A stretch of 64,000 nucleotides of DNA from Acinetobacter bereziniae LMG 1003 = CIP 70.12. GTDB lineage: Bacteria > Pseudomonadota > Gammaproteobacteria > Pseudomonadales > Moraxellaceae. Shown here piece after piece: positions 17,102 through 25,540 of this stretch (positions are counted from its first letter, which is position 1; each line of letters opens with the position of its first letter). The stretch lies in assembly GCF_000368925.1 (NCBI RefSeq), contig NZ_KB849756.1:1317515-1381514 (forward strand), written 5' to 3'. A model generated the notes under the pieces. The model was not told the origin of the DNA, did not search any database, and was given only the letters and a program-made list of their open reading frames with translations. The position numbers were made by a program, and so were the translations under genes.

Positions 17102-17675
17102 CGAGAACTCTTTTAAACAGACGTTGCATTGATAGTATACATCGGTTCCAAATCATCATTTCCTATTCAAGTTAATTTTTGCATCAATTTGACTGAAAAT
17201 GTATAAACTTAAACTAAAAACTATTGCAAGACGACCCACAAAATCCATGACAATTGTTATTCACAAGTGCATGCTGAATATTTGAATTTAAAAATAAAAG
17301 TAACTTTTAAAAAAATTCAACCCAAGCATAAACCTAAATTAAAAATCATGATACATCTATATCAATTGTAAAGAAAAAATGCGATAAAACACACATAAAC
17401 CACAATACTAACAGTCTTTAACGCTTGTGTATAAATCCCATACAAATGCTGAAAAAACGGATAAAAGTTAACATTTGAGTGCAAAAATAAATGCTATTGA
17501 TTCAATTATCCGAATAAAAAACGATTTATTCCAATCTATTAAAACTGACTTAACTCACTTAAACATCACTTAACTTTTCCACTTATTTTGATACTTAATT
17601 AAATTTTTAAAAAAAATATTGATCAATCCTGCCATTGATACACACGGGTATTTCAAAATCCAAAAGTCGGTTTGA
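17102..17675. other. AT-rich intergenic region upstream of pdxA
   Basis: About 570 bp without a supported gene. The sequence is very AT-rich with many A- and T-tracts. The pdxA promoter must lie near 17110-17200. No stable hairpin with a T-run, tRNA-like structure or repeat was seen. A small RNA cannot be excluded from sequence alone. Confidence 0.5.
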
Positions 17676-18086
17676 TTATTGCTCAAATTCTGCATTCTCA
17701 CAGCTATTCAGGTCAATGTGTTGATCAAAAATAATTCTAACGTGATGATCGGGTTCAACTTTTCCGTACACAGTATATTCCACAGCTTGATGATCTCGAC
17801 GATTTTTCAACTCAATTACCACATCTATTTCTTGACCGATCTCAATATTTTGTGTTTGAACCAATATTCCAACAGGCTCACAAGGAAAAGCATCATCGAT
17901 TTCCTGAGTAAAATCAGCAGTCATCCACTTCACATCGAGAATCGTATCTAATTCCTCATGCTGTTTTTCTGGAGGTTTAGCCAACACATGCGCTTTATCT
18001 TGCCAAACGGTCTGAGCAGAACTTCGGATAAAATTCCCGGCTCCCCACAGGAGTAATAGCAATATTATTGAACTTATTATTTTCAT
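17676..18086 (-). CDS. Unknown membrane-anchored or secreted protein
   Basis: A 136-residue protein without a recognised family. The N terminus (MKIISSIILLLLLWGAGNFI, residues 1-20) is a signal peptide or anchor. The rest is soluble and beta-like, with one pair of cysteines (about residues 69 and 130) that could form a periplasmic disulfide. The gene is monocistronic on the minus strand, divergent from rplM, with the AT-rich 17102-17675 stretch downstream. Confidence 0.6.
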   Translation of the reverse strand: MKIISSIILLLLLWGAGNFIRSSAQTVWQDKAHVLAKPPEKQHEELDTILDVKWMTADFTQEIDDAFPCEPVGILVQTQNIEIGQEIDVVIELKNRRDHQAVEYTVYGKVEPDHHVRIIFDQHIDLNSCENAEFEQ

Positions 18087-18285
18087 TTTGCCTTGTGTTT
18101 TTCTTGATTTAAGTGCTAATTATTGATCAATTTCTTTATAATTCCAATCACAAAATATACTTCAGTATTCAAGGTATAAAGAAGCTTTGCTTTTTTTAAC
18201 AACACTCAATATAATAATGCGCTTGAAATTCAATATTTCGATTGTGAATCTATCTCATTTCAGCTAGAATTTGCTCTCCTTTTTG

Positions 18286-18333
18286 TTTGGACAGATTCCA
18301 TAGTCCAAACCAACTATAATAGGTAGTGGTTTA
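18286..18333 (+). promoter_or_regulatory. Candidate rplM (L13) 5' leader structure
   Basis: Two adjacent hairpins lie immediately before the L13 start codon: TTTGGAC (18286-18292) with GTCCAAA (18303-18309), and AACC-A-ACTA with TAGT-GGTT (18308-18331). The only Shine-Dalgarno-like AGG (18321-18323) is in the loop of the second. L13 represses its own operon through the mRNA leader in E. coli, so this may be the binding site. It is read by eye and not tested. Confidence 0.5.
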
Positions 18334-18762
18334 ATGAAAACTCTCAGCGCTAAGCCTGCTGAAGTTCAACACGACTGGTACGTTGTTGATGCTTCTGGCA
18401 AAACTTTAGGTCGCCTTGCGACTGAAATCGCTCGTCGTTTACGCGGTAAACACAAAACTTCTTATACGCCTCACGTTGACACTGGTGACTACATCGTTGT
18501 GATCAATGCAGAGCAAGTTCAAGTGACTGGTAACAAATCACTTGATAAGAAATACTATCGCCACACTGGTTTCCCTGGTGGTATTCGTGAAACTAATTTC
18601 GAAAAATTAGTTGCTCACAAACCAGAAGAAATCTTCGAACGTGCTGTAAAAGGCATGTTGCCAAAAGGTCCTCTTGGTTATGCAATGATCAAGAAAATGA
18701 AAGTGTACGCTGGTACTGAGCATCCTCATACTGCTCAACAGCCACAAGTTTTGGACATCTAA
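18334..18762 (+). CDS. rplM: 50S ribosomal protein L13
   Basis: A 142-residue L13, essential early assembly protein of the large subunit. The N-terminal KPAEVQHDWYVVDASGKTLG and the central RHTGFPGGIRETNFEKL are family-defining. It is the first gene of the rplM-rpsI operon, 12 bp ahead of rpsI. Codon use is strongly biased in the manner of a highly expressed gene. Expression may be set by the hairpin leader just upstream. Confidence 0.99.
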   Translation: MKTLSAKPAEVQHDWYVVDASGKTLGRLATEIARRLRGKHKTSYTPHVDTGDYIVVINAEQVQVTGNKSLDKKYYRHTGFPGGIRETNFEKLVAHKPEEIFERAVKGMLPKGPLGYAMIKKMKVYAGTEHPHTAQQPQVLDI

Positions 18763-18774
18763 GGGATACAGCAC

Positions 18775-19161
18775 ATGGCTACTAACTATGGTACAGGTCG
18801 CCGTAAGACCGCAACTGCACGTGTTTTCCTATCAGCTGGTACTGGTAAACTCGTAATCAATAATCGTACTCTTGAACAGTACTTCGGTCGTGAAACTGCT
18901 CGTATGGTTGTTCGTCAACCGCTTGAGCTTTTAGACGTAACTGAAAAGTATGACCTTTACATCACTGTTGCTGGTGGTGGTATCGGTGGTCAAGCTGGCG
19001 CTATCCGTCACGGTATTACTCGTGCGTTGATCGCTTCTGACGAAACTTTAAAACCTGCTCTTCGTCAAGCTGGTTTCGTTACTCGTGATGCTCGTGAAGT
19101 TGAACGTAAGAAACTTGGTTTACGTAAAGCACGTAAACGTCCTCAATTCTCTAAACGTTAA
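18775..19161 (+). CDS. rpsI: 30S ribosomal protein S9
   Basis: A 128-residue S9 whose C-terminal tail reaches the P-site tRNA. The start YGTGRRKTATARVFL, the centre TVAGGGIGGQAGAIRHGI and the basic end GLRKARKRPQFSKR with the terminal Lys-Arg pair are diagnostic. It follows rplM by 12 bp and the operon closes at a strong intrinsic terminator 20 bp after the stop. Confidence 0.99.
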   Translation: MATNYGTGRRKTATARVFLSAGTGKLVINNRTLEQYFGRETARMVVRQPLELLDVTEKYDLYITVAGGGIGGQAGAIRHGITRALIASDETLKPALRQAGFVTRDAREVERKKLGLRKARKRPQFSKR

Positions 19162-19180
19162 TTCGTTTACCGAATCGGAC

Positions 19181-19211
19181 AAAAAACCTCGGCATTTGCC
19201 GAGGTTTTTTT
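19181..19211 (+). terminator. rplM-rpsI operon terminator
   Basis: The stem CCTCGGC/GCCGAGG with loop ATTT is flanked by six As and seven Ts, so it can act in both directions. It ends rpsI on the plus strand and the unknown gene at 19241 on the minus strand. Confidence 0.9.
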
Positions 19212-19240
19212 ATGGATTAAAACTATTCGAAGTTTCAAAG

Positions 19241-19714
19241 TTATTTTGTTTTATCTCGTTTAGAACAGTCCATGACAGCATCGGCAATCCCGTCGGCATA
19301 TTTTGATTCTGTGATCGTACAGCCATTTTCCTGATAAGTTCGAGTTTCCTTAGAAAACTTATGGTCTTTCGGAATTGGTGCATCACATGGCTTATTGGTC
19401 TTTACATTGACCATTTTTACAGGTCCATCATTGTAAATCGTGACCTTACAACCCTTAACAACATACTCCTGTTCGATTCCACCGTACCTTTCATCCTCTG
19501 AAACAGCAGATGCAACATCACAAGCATCATCAGCACGACATGCGGCTTCTTCGTCACTAGCCACAGTAGCTTCAGCTCCGGCAGCTTCCATAGCTTCAGC
19601 AGCCGCTTCCTGCACTTGAGCATCTACAATTTGTTTCTTTGCATATGTATTTGAAAGATTCATCATAAGAAAAACAGCAAGAAGCAACTTACTGCTATTA
19701 TTTATTAAATTCAT
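19241..19714 (-). CDS. Unknown secreted cysteine-containing protein
   Basis: A 157-residue protein with a Sec signal peptide (MNLINNSSKLLLAVFLMMNL, cleavage probably after NTYA at about 25). The mature N-terminal third is rich in Ala and Glu (low complexity, probably a helix) and carries a C-x6-C type pair. The C-terminal half has several cysteines in KGCKVTIYNDG, NKPCD, ENGCTITES and MDCSK, suggesting a disulfide-stabilised periplasmic domain. No family was recognised. It converges on rpsI at the shared terminator. Confidence 0.65.
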   Translation of the reverse strand: MNLINNSSKLLLAVFLMMNLSNTYAKKQIVDAQVQEAAAEAMEAAGAEATVASDEEAACRADDACDVASAVSEDERYGGIEQEYVVKGCKVTIYNDGPVKMVNVKTNKPCDAPIPKDHKFSKETRTYQENGCTITESKYADGIADAVMDCSKRDKTK

Positions 19715-19835
19715 GAATGACCCAGACCTTATATTGATTTAAATTCAGCGCATACCGTAAGCTTATTAAAGTTAAGGTGATTTTATTGCCTATTTTTAGT
19801 ATCCTAGTCTATTCATTTTTTCTAGTTTTTGGAAT

Positions 19836-20489
19836 ATGTCAGTCGAAAATGCGCCTCAACAAGGGATTACGTTGTATAGCCACGAGGATGACTTTCGTTC
19901 ACATTGGATCAGATTTCTGCTTGCAGAAAAGCAAATTAAACACACTTTAATAATCGTTGAAGAAGATGATGAAGACTTAGCAAGCCTTAATCCATACAAT
20001 CAACTGCCAATGTTGATTGAAAACGATTTGAAATTGTTTAAAACCCATATCATTTCTGAATACCTAGATGACCGTTATCGGCAAAATAAACTGTATGCCG
20101 ATGCACCTGCCCCACGCGCAGAACAAAGACAGTATATTTGGCGTTTTGAGCAAGATTGGTTTAAGCTTGCAGACACCATGCTCCGCCACCCAGATACGCT
20201 CAACGCAGCAGAAAAGAAAAAAGCTCAGCAACAACTGAAAGATACTTTAGTATCTTTAACACCACTTTTTCAGCACTATCCGTATTTTATGTCTGATAAC
20301 TTTACAATTTTAGATTGTATGTTAGCCCCAATTTTCGTACGGTTAAAACATATGGGAATTGAGCTGCCTAAACAGCAATGCCGTCCAATTTTACTATATT
20401 GCCAACGGATTTTTAGCCGACCCGCTTTTTTGAAGTCGATGACCTTTCAAGAAAAAAGCCGATATAGTGAACTTTTGGCAAAACCCTAG
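19836..20489 (+). CDS. sspA: Stringent starvation protein A
   Basis: A 217-residue GST-fold protein of the SspA family, which binds RNA polymerase and supports stress survival in other bacteria. Seen are the thioredoxin-like N-terminal part with SHEDDFRSHWIRFLL and NPYNQLPML and the all-helical C-terminal part with the PYFMSDNFTILDCMLAPIF block. The GST catalytic Ser/Cys is absent, as in other SspA proteins. It is the first gene of a run with sspB 26 bp downstream. Confidence 0.95.
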   Translation: MSVENAPQQGITLYSHEDDFRSHWIRFLLAEKQIKHTLIIVEEDDEDLASLNPYNQLPMLIENDLKLFKTHIISEYLDDRYRQNKLYADAPAPRAEQRQYIWRFEQDWFKLADTMLRHPDTLNAAEKKKAQQQLKDTLVSLTPLFQHYPYFMSDNFTILDCMLAPIFVRLKHMGIELPKQQCRPILLYCQRIFSRPAFLKSMTFQEKSRYSELLAKP

Positions 20490-20515
20490 ATCGCAAAACA
20501 ATAGAGTATTTTCTA

Positions 20516-20956
20516 ATGTCTGAACCAGAATTGAACTTAACCCCGACTCGACCATACCTTGCACGTGCAATATATGAATGGATTTGCGATAACAATTTAA
20601 CCCCTTATCTACTTGTTGATGCGACGCAACCTTATACCGATGTTCCGCAACAATTTGTACAAGATGGGCAAATTGTTCTTAATCTGGCACCACATTCAGT
20701 TCATATGTTAAATATGAGTAACGATGCAATTACTTTCTCTGCGCGTTTTAGTGGCGCATCGAAAGATCTTTATATCCCAATGAATGCGGTATTAGGACTG
20801 TATGCGCGTGAAAATGGACAAGGTTTATTCTTTGATCCTGACGAATATGCCAATGTGCAAATCGAAGAAGATGCTTTAAAATCAAACAAAAGCGATGAAA
20901 CAGAAATCACGACTGATGCGCCAAAGAAAAAATCGAGCTTACGCATTTTAGAATAG
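20516..20956 (+). CDS. sspB: ClpXP protease specificity-enhancing factor SspB
   Basis: A 146-residue adaptor that brings ssrA-tagged peptides to ClpXP. The N-terminal substrate-binding domain shows TPTRPYLARAIYEWICDN, VQDGQIVLNLAPHSV and FGISFGG-equivalent FSARFSGASKDLYIPM. After an acidic linker the short ClpX-binding tail is present (KKKSSLRILE, residues about 137-146). Its place right after sspA is the usual one. An unknown gene follows at 15 bp. Confidence 0.96.
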   Translation: MSEPELNLTPTRPYLARAIYEWICDNNLTPYLLVDATQPYTDVPQQFVQDGQIVLNLAPHSVHMLNMSNDAITFSARFSGASKDLYIPMNAVLGLYARENGQGLFFDPDEYANVQIEEDALKSNKSDETEITTDAPKKKSSLRILE

Positions 20957-20971
20957 AACAAGGAGAACTGA

Positions 20972-21631
20972 ATGGCTTTTGATCTCGTACAATACTTTGC
21001 TGAGCAGATAAAGATTCAAAAGCCTCAGCTATTATCACAACTACAAGCTGTTGAACGAACTGCACATATTGAAGAAATCAATGCGCTCACTTTAGGTAAA
21101 ATTATTAGCCTGTGGCGTAAGGATGATGATGCACTTTATCAGGAGATTCTTTCGCAAGATCATCTATATAGTCAAGAAATTGCACGGCATCTCACCACAT
21201 CACCACAGAACAAATCTGATTTAGAGCAAACAATACTTGAATCAGCAACAACTGAAATCCTTGAACTACAATTTGCTGAATTAAAACAGTTAGACACTGC
21301 AGGAAGTTTGGGAAAAAGAGGTTTAAGAGAACTGGTGATTGGGCAAATTGAACATTTATCTGGTCAAGCAAAAGATTGGGTTTGGTCAACAAATGAACTA
21401 ACCGAACTGATTGGCTCTCAACCTACAGTGCAAGAAGAGATATCATTAGATGAAACCATGAAGGAGTTTAATCAAATGGTCAATGTTCAAACTACAGATA
21501 CGCATGCAGACCACCCAGAAGTTACTGTTGTTGAAACAGTTCAACCAACTTGGGCAAAAGTTGCTGAACCTGTAGTCGCACTTGTTGTGCTCTATATTCT
21601 TTTTGAAGCTGTCAGCAAAGTTTTTGCTTAA
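20972..21631 (+). CDS. Unknown protein with C-terminal membrane helix, third gene of sspAB operon
   Basis: A 219-residue protein with no family recognised. It is mostly helical and cytoplasmic, with a single membrane helix close to the C terminus (PVVALVVLYILFEAVSKVF, about 199-217), again a tail-anchored arrangement. The ATG is preceded by AAGGAGAACTGA, an excellent ribosome site, 15 bp after sspB. Cotranscription with sspAB suggests a link to stress or proteolysis, but that is only context. Confidence 0.7.
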   Translation: MAFDLVQYFAEQIKIQKPQLLSQLQAVERTAHIEEINALTLGKIISLWRKDDDALYQEILSQDHLYSQEIARHLTTSPQNKSDLEQTILESATTEILELQFAELKQLDTAGSLGKRGLRELVIGQIEHLSGQAKDWVWSTNELTELIGSQPTVQEEISLDETMKEFNQMVNVQTTDTHADHPEVTVVETVQPTWAKVAEPVVALVVLYILFEAVSKVFA

Positions 21632-21656
21632 ATGTTACTGATAATCTAAATTTATT

Positions 21657-21686
21657 AAAAGCGATCTAAATGATCGCTTTTTTTCA
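21657..21686 (+). terminator. sspA-sspB operon terminator
   Basis: Stem AAAAGCGATC/GATCGCTTTT with loop TAAAT, followed by further Ts. It lies 26 bp after the last gene of the operon. Confidence 0.9.
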
Positions 21687-22088
21687 TGCAAAAAATATTT
21701 AAGTTTATTTAATTATTACAAGTGATAAATATCACAATAATAAAATTATAAATGATTAAATATGCACAATAATAATCAAAATCCTAAAAATTTTTAAGTT
21801 AATCTTCTATTGGTGAAAATCATTTAAAAAAATCTTCGGGTTTAAGATAGATTTTCAATAATAACTAGTGTTAAGTTAAAGCGATGAAATTCTCTAAACT
21901 TTAAATAAAATTAACAATTTACAAAGGAGGATAAAACCGAAATAAATAAAACGACTAAATGCTATACATTTAAACATTAAAAAAATGTTTTAACTGGAAA
22001 AAGAATAAATCTAGCGTTAATTTAAACACATGATGACTGTTAAAATGTATTACACACTTTAATCTTTTAATCTCAGATAAGTGATATT
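21687..22088. other. AT-rich region upstream of the GTPase operon
   Basis: About 400 bp with no supported gene. A perfect AAAGGAGG stands at 21923-21930 but is followed by stop codons and no start. A small hairpin AAACATT/AATGTTT lies near 21972-21991. The promoter of the operon starting at 22089 must be in the right-hand part; no clear consensus pair was seen. Confidence 0.5.
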
Positions 22089-23057
22089 ATGAACAATCAA
22101 TGTATCAATATCGCAATTTCAGGCTTAGGTTTAACCACCTCAGATGATCTTAAAATCAGGCTGCGAAAAATTTTACCAACCCATATTGGTATAAATTGGA
22201 CAAGTGTTTCAGATCAAAATATCAACTGTATTTTGATCAATGAGCAGTTTTTTGAAAATGATAATATTCAAAATATTATTCAAAATAAAAATATTCCTTA
22301 TTTAAAAATATCAAAACACAGTGAACATACAGAAAGTGCTCAAGATAACTTACTTTGCATCCCAATTTATGATGAATGTACGCTTAAAGATTGGGTCAAT
22401 GTCAAATTACTTCAGCAAGCAGATTCACCTGTAACCAGTTTAGATCTGTCTATAGACGACACTGAAACTCAACTTGAAATTAAAGAAATTGATTTCTTTG
22501 CTGATCTCTATACACAGGACAGCCGCAAAGTCATTCTCAGTGATCATTTAGGAACTATTGCCATTATAGACCACCATGCACATTTGGCTTGGCTTGAGGC
22601 GACACGTGATGAGTATCAGACAGACCTTTCAATACATTATGCAGCAGCACTCACCTCCGACTTTATTAAGGTTTCACGTAAACGCCAGTTCAACTTAGAA
22701 GACTGGTTATTTAATTTGATTTGGAAAAATCCACAACTCATTACTGTACCTGCGGCTGACAAATATTATCGTTTGAAGTTTTGGGTTCAACCCAATCAAC
22801 TCGATAAGAAACTATTATTACAACTCACCGCTTGCTTTATCTATGGTGCACAAATTCAACATGTTGCAGATAAACTCAATATTCCTGTTGCAACTGTTCA
22901 GCATTTTGTAGCAGCCAATCTAGCCATTCATAATGCGGAGGTCATTTCAGCAAAAGACAGCCAGTTCGACAAAACACAGAGCGAAGAACAACACACTGAA
23001 AATAAAGGAATCTTAAAAAGCTTTTTTAACAAATTAAAGAGTAAATTTAAGTTTTAA
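22089..23057 (+). CDS. Unknown protein with C-terminal HTH-like segment, GTPase operon
   Basis: A 322-residue soluble protein, no family recognised. The N-terminal 100 residues look like an alpha/beta regulatory domain (GLGLTTSDDLKIRLRKILP). The segment about residues 238-281 (LDKKLLLQLTACFIYGAQIQ then HVADKLNIPVATVQHFVAAN) has the shape of a helix-turn-helix. The tail is basic and ends KLKSKFKF. It lies 14 bp ahead of a small GTPase and then a Roadblock gene. In actinobacterial conservons a winged-helix DUF742 protein accompanies the same two partners, so a DNA-binding or scaffold role is possible. Confidence 0.55.
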   Translation: MNNQCINIAISGLGLTTSDDLKIRLRKILPTHIGINWTSVSDQNINCILINEQFFENDNIQNIIQNKNIPYLKISKHSEHTESAQDNLLCIPIYDECTLKDWVNVKLLQQADSPVTSLDLSIDDTETQLEIKEIDFFADLYTQDSRKVILSDHLGTIAIIDHHAHLAWLEATRDEYQTDLSIHYAAALTSDFIKVSRKRQFNLEDWLFNLIWKNPQLITVPAADKYYRLKFWVQPNQLDKKLLLQLTACFIYGAQIQHVADKLNIPVATVQHFVAANLAIHNAEVISAKDSQFDKTQSEEQHTENKGILKSFFNKLKSKFKF

Positions 23058-23071
23058 GGGATAGATACGCG

Positions 23072-23605
23072 ATGATTATTCAAAAATACAAAATTGTTTT
23101 TGCAGGTTCGATGGGGGCAGGAAAAACCGAAGCGATTAAATCGCTCTCAGAGGTTCCTGTATTGGCAACAGAAGCCTTTAATACGGATGAACATAGCCAC
23201 AAAAAACTCAATACCACAGTAGGAATCGACTATGGAGAAGTCACACTTGATGATGGCAATAAAGTTGGGCTTTATGGAACACCTGGTCAAGGGCGTTTCG
23301 ACTTTATGTGGGGAGTGATTTGTAAAGGGGCTATTGGCACAATCCTATTGATTGACCATAGTTTACAGACACCTTTGGAAGAGTTGGACTATTACATCAA
23401 CACCTTTAAACAATACGGCGACAACATTGTAATTGGTATCACCCATATCGATGATGATTTGGCTAAACCGACTCACCAATATCGACAATGGTTGTTAGAA
23501 CGGCAACTCAACTTTCCTGTTTTCTTTATCGATGCACGAAAGAAAGCAGATGTACTGTTGCTCTTAGAAACATTGATTACAGCATTGGAAATTAAATACT
23601 TATAA
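23072..23605 (+). CDS. MglA-like small GTPase (COG2229 type)
   Basis: A 177-residue single-domain Ras-like GTPase. The P-loop is F-A-G-S-M-G-A-G-K-T (about 10-19), the switch II region is Y-G-T-P-G-Q-G-R-F (about 68-76) in place of DxxGQ, and the base-recognition motif is changed to I-T-H-I-D-D-D (about 127-133) instead of N/TKxD. This pattern fits the bacterial GTPases that pair with Roadblock proteins (MglA in Myxococcus, CvnD in Streptomyces). It sits between a putative HTH protein and a Roadblock gene, with gaps of 14 and 17 bp. The loss of a canonical NKxD may change nucleotide preference. Confidence 0.85.
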   Translation: MIIQKYKIVFAGSMGAGKTEAIKSLSEVPVLATEAFNTDEHSHKKLNTTVGIDYGEVTLDDGNKVGLYGTPGQGRFDFMWGVICKGAIGTILLIDHSLQTPLEELDYYINTFKQYGDNIVIGITHIDDDLAKPTHQYRQWLLERQLNFPVFFIDARKKADVLLLLETLITALEIKYL

Positions 23606-23622
23606 CCAATCAAGAGGTGCGT

Positions 23623-24036
23623 ATGAATTTACCAGAGCAACGGGCAGCACCAGAAGCATTGGTTGCATTTGCTAAACAACAAATCCAAGAAGTACTCAAC
23701 CATGTCAATCATATTGAATTCATTATGATTTGTTCAAGTGATGGTTTTGAGTTAGCTTCTGTGAGTAAACGCTATCAATTTCACTCCAGTAAACTAGCAG
23801 CGGTGAGTAGTTCCATTTTAGCGATGGTCAGTGCATTTTTATCTGAAATTAATTTGATTGGCTGTCAAAGTATTACTTTAGATGCTGAGAATGGCAAAGC
23901 CGTATTAACAGCTGTACCATGCACCAAGCATCCTATGCTCATCGTCACATTAAGCAGTAAAGAGGTACTACTCGGACAATTGCTTTATCACTTAAAAGAA
24001 GCCAGCCAAGCCATTATCCAACAAGATCAATCATAG
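23623..24036 (+). CDS. Roadblock/LC7-domain protein, probable GTPase regulator
   Basis: A 137-residue protein with one Roadblock/LC7 (MglB-like) domain filling almost its whole length: HVNHIEFIMICSSDGFELAS, then HSSKLAAVSSSILAMVSAFL and LDAENGKAVLTAVPC. Such proteins dimerise and act as GTPase-activating partners of MglA-type GTPases. The ATG at 23623 was chosen because AAGAGG ends six bases before it; a GTG at 23617 is in frame but overlaps that site. It is the last gene of the operon and converges on a diguanylate cyclase gene. Confidence 0.87.
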   Translation: MNLPEQRAAPEALVAFAKQQIQEVLNHVNHIEFIMICSSDGFELASVSKRYQFHSSKLAAVSSSILAMVSAFLSEINLIGCQSITLDAENGKAVLTAVPCTKHPMLIVTLSSKEVLLGQLLYHLKEASQAIIQQDQS

Positions 24037-24080
24037 AAAGAGGGCTCACCCATCTTGGTTAAACTGTTCGGTAATTCCTG

Positions 24081-24929
24081 TTAAGGTTTCGCATCAATAG
24101 TGGTTTGCGATTTACCATGTACTTTAGACTGATACATCAATAGATCTGCCTGATGAGTAGCCTCGTCAATATTTTCAGGTAATTCATCATAAGTACGAAT
24201 CCCCATACTAAAATCAATACCGAACTGCTGTTTTAATCCACTTAACAAAAAGCTTTTTCTTAAACGTTTTTCGTAGTCTTCAATGGCGTTTAGATCAATA
24301 TCTTGTAAGATCACAATAAATTCATCACCGCCCATACGCGCAACGACATCAGAATGGCGTGTGGTCGATTTTAACACCTGCGCAAACTCGACTAGGACAT
24401 CATCCCCTTTACTGTGCCCGTAAGTATCATTTACAGTTTTGAAGCCATCTAAATCAATTAGACCAACAGCAAATGTTTGTTCTGTTTTACCATGTCTCTT
24501 TTTTAATGCCTGATAGGCTAAATTAAACGCCCGTGTATTATTCAATGAGGTTAAGGGATCTTTCATCGCCATAAGCGTCATTTCATTTAAATTGATTTTT
24601 ATTCTACGTAATAAAATCGCTACAACACTAAAGAAACCCAGTCGCACACAAGCATTCCAGAAAGGAATAATCGAATTGGTGTACTCATGCCCTGCACTAT
24701 AATCGGCATATAACCATGTGAGTCCAGATAAAATTACGGCAATGATGACAACATACTTATGGTCATACCATGCGGCAATCGAAACTGGAATTAAATAAAA
24801 AACAGCAAAAGAATATTCATAGCCCGTTGAGAGATCAATGATTCCTAAAACTATAATGATCAAAAGTAAAGTAATACGCCGAACAACAATGGAACTCATA
24901 AATAAATACGTTTCCAACTGTTTAATCAT
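24081..24929 (-). CDS. Membrane diguanylate cyclase (GGDEF)
   Basis: A 282-residue protein with an N-terminal membrane domain of about four to five helices (roughly 17-33, 38-54, 57-71 and 92-110) and a C-terminal GGDEF domain. The active-site loop is intact (R-M-G-G-D-E-F, about 203-209), the N-terminal entry DPLTSLNNTRAF and metal-site LIDLDGFKTVND are present, so c-di-GMP synthesis is likely. No RxxD I-site is obvious five residues before GGDEF. It faces the Roadblock/GTPase operon tail to tail, and a copy of the 220-nt repeat lies about 230 bp upstream of its start. Confidence 0.92.
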   Translation of the reverse strand: MIKQLETYLFMSSIVVRRITLLLIIIVLGIIDLSTGYEYSFAVFYLIPVSIAAWYDHKYVVIIAVILSGLTWLYADYSAGHEYTNSIIPFWNACVRLGFFSVVAILLRRIKINLNEMTLMAMKDPLTSLNNTRAFNLAYQALKKRHGKTEQTFAVGLIDLDGFKTVNDTYGHSKGDDVLVEFAQVLKSTTRHSDVVARMGGDEFIVILQDIDLNAIEDYEKRLRKSFLLSGLKQQFGIDFSMGIRTYDELPENIDEATHQADLLMYQSKVHGKSQTTIDAKP

Positions 24930-25156
24930 ATGATCACAATCCTTTGTGTTATTATTTCATTATCGTATAGATTAATTAAAAAATCTAGCAAAGCAAAAAC
25001 TCAAAAAATAATCAATAAGCCAATGTTTTAAATAGATTTAACATAATTTTTTAAAAAAAAACAGAGACTGTTTACTTAGCTGTAGTTAAAATAGTAATAA
25101 AGGTAAAGTGATATATAGGAGGATAAATACTGTTATAAAATAGAAATCTTTGGGTG

Positions 25157-25378
25157 TTAGGGAAAACAACTGATGGTTTACTTCAACGCATTAAAACTAG
25201 ATAAGTTTTAACTCTATTGCCTATAAACTTTTGGTTTATAGCGTCCTAAGCCGAATCAAGACCTTGTGGGTAAGTACTACACGCACGTTGTACGTTACTG
25301 GTAGCAATCTACTCTTTTCGATCCCTGATCACCCTTGCAAACCATAATACCCAAAGCTGTTCAGGATTATTTTCCTAA
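25157..25378. repeat. 220-nt RNA-like element, copy A
   Basis: One of two copies of a highly conserved intergenic element; the other is at 26421-26636. The ends are complementary (TTAGG-GAAAA with TTTTCCTAA), which would close one long structure. Inside are a hairpin AAAACT-AGATA-AGTTTT (25193-25209), a perfect CTATAAAC-TTTTG-GTTTATAG stem (about 25220-25240) and a ATTGC/GCAAT long-range pair (25215 with 25304). A 113-nt core (about 25213-25326) agrees with copy B at 106 positions by eye. Strand is undetermined: on the minus strand it would lie in the 5' region of the GGDEF gene. No ORF is conserved in it. Confidence 0.65.
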
Positions 25379-25540
25379 GATGAGGTCTTTTCAGCTGAAT
25401 ATAAAAAAATTTCCCGTCAAAGTACGAGATTAAAGAATTTTTAAATGGTTTTATATTTAATTCTATTTTTTTCTCAGTCTCAGTATGAAAAAAATAGAAA
25501 TCCTTTCTGTTCAGCTCTCACATACATCAATGACGCTAAA

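Noticed and set aside
21923..21930. Perfect AAAGGAGG ribosome-site sequence in an intergenic region
   Set aside because: No start codon at workable distance; stops follow in all frames. Taken as chance or part of a promoter region.
25157..25378. Copy A as a known riboswitch (M-box, manganese, c-di-AMP, c-di-GMP) or as 6S RNA, RNase P RNA or 4.5S RNA
   Set aside because: None of the conserved sequence blocks of these RNAs could be found on either strand.
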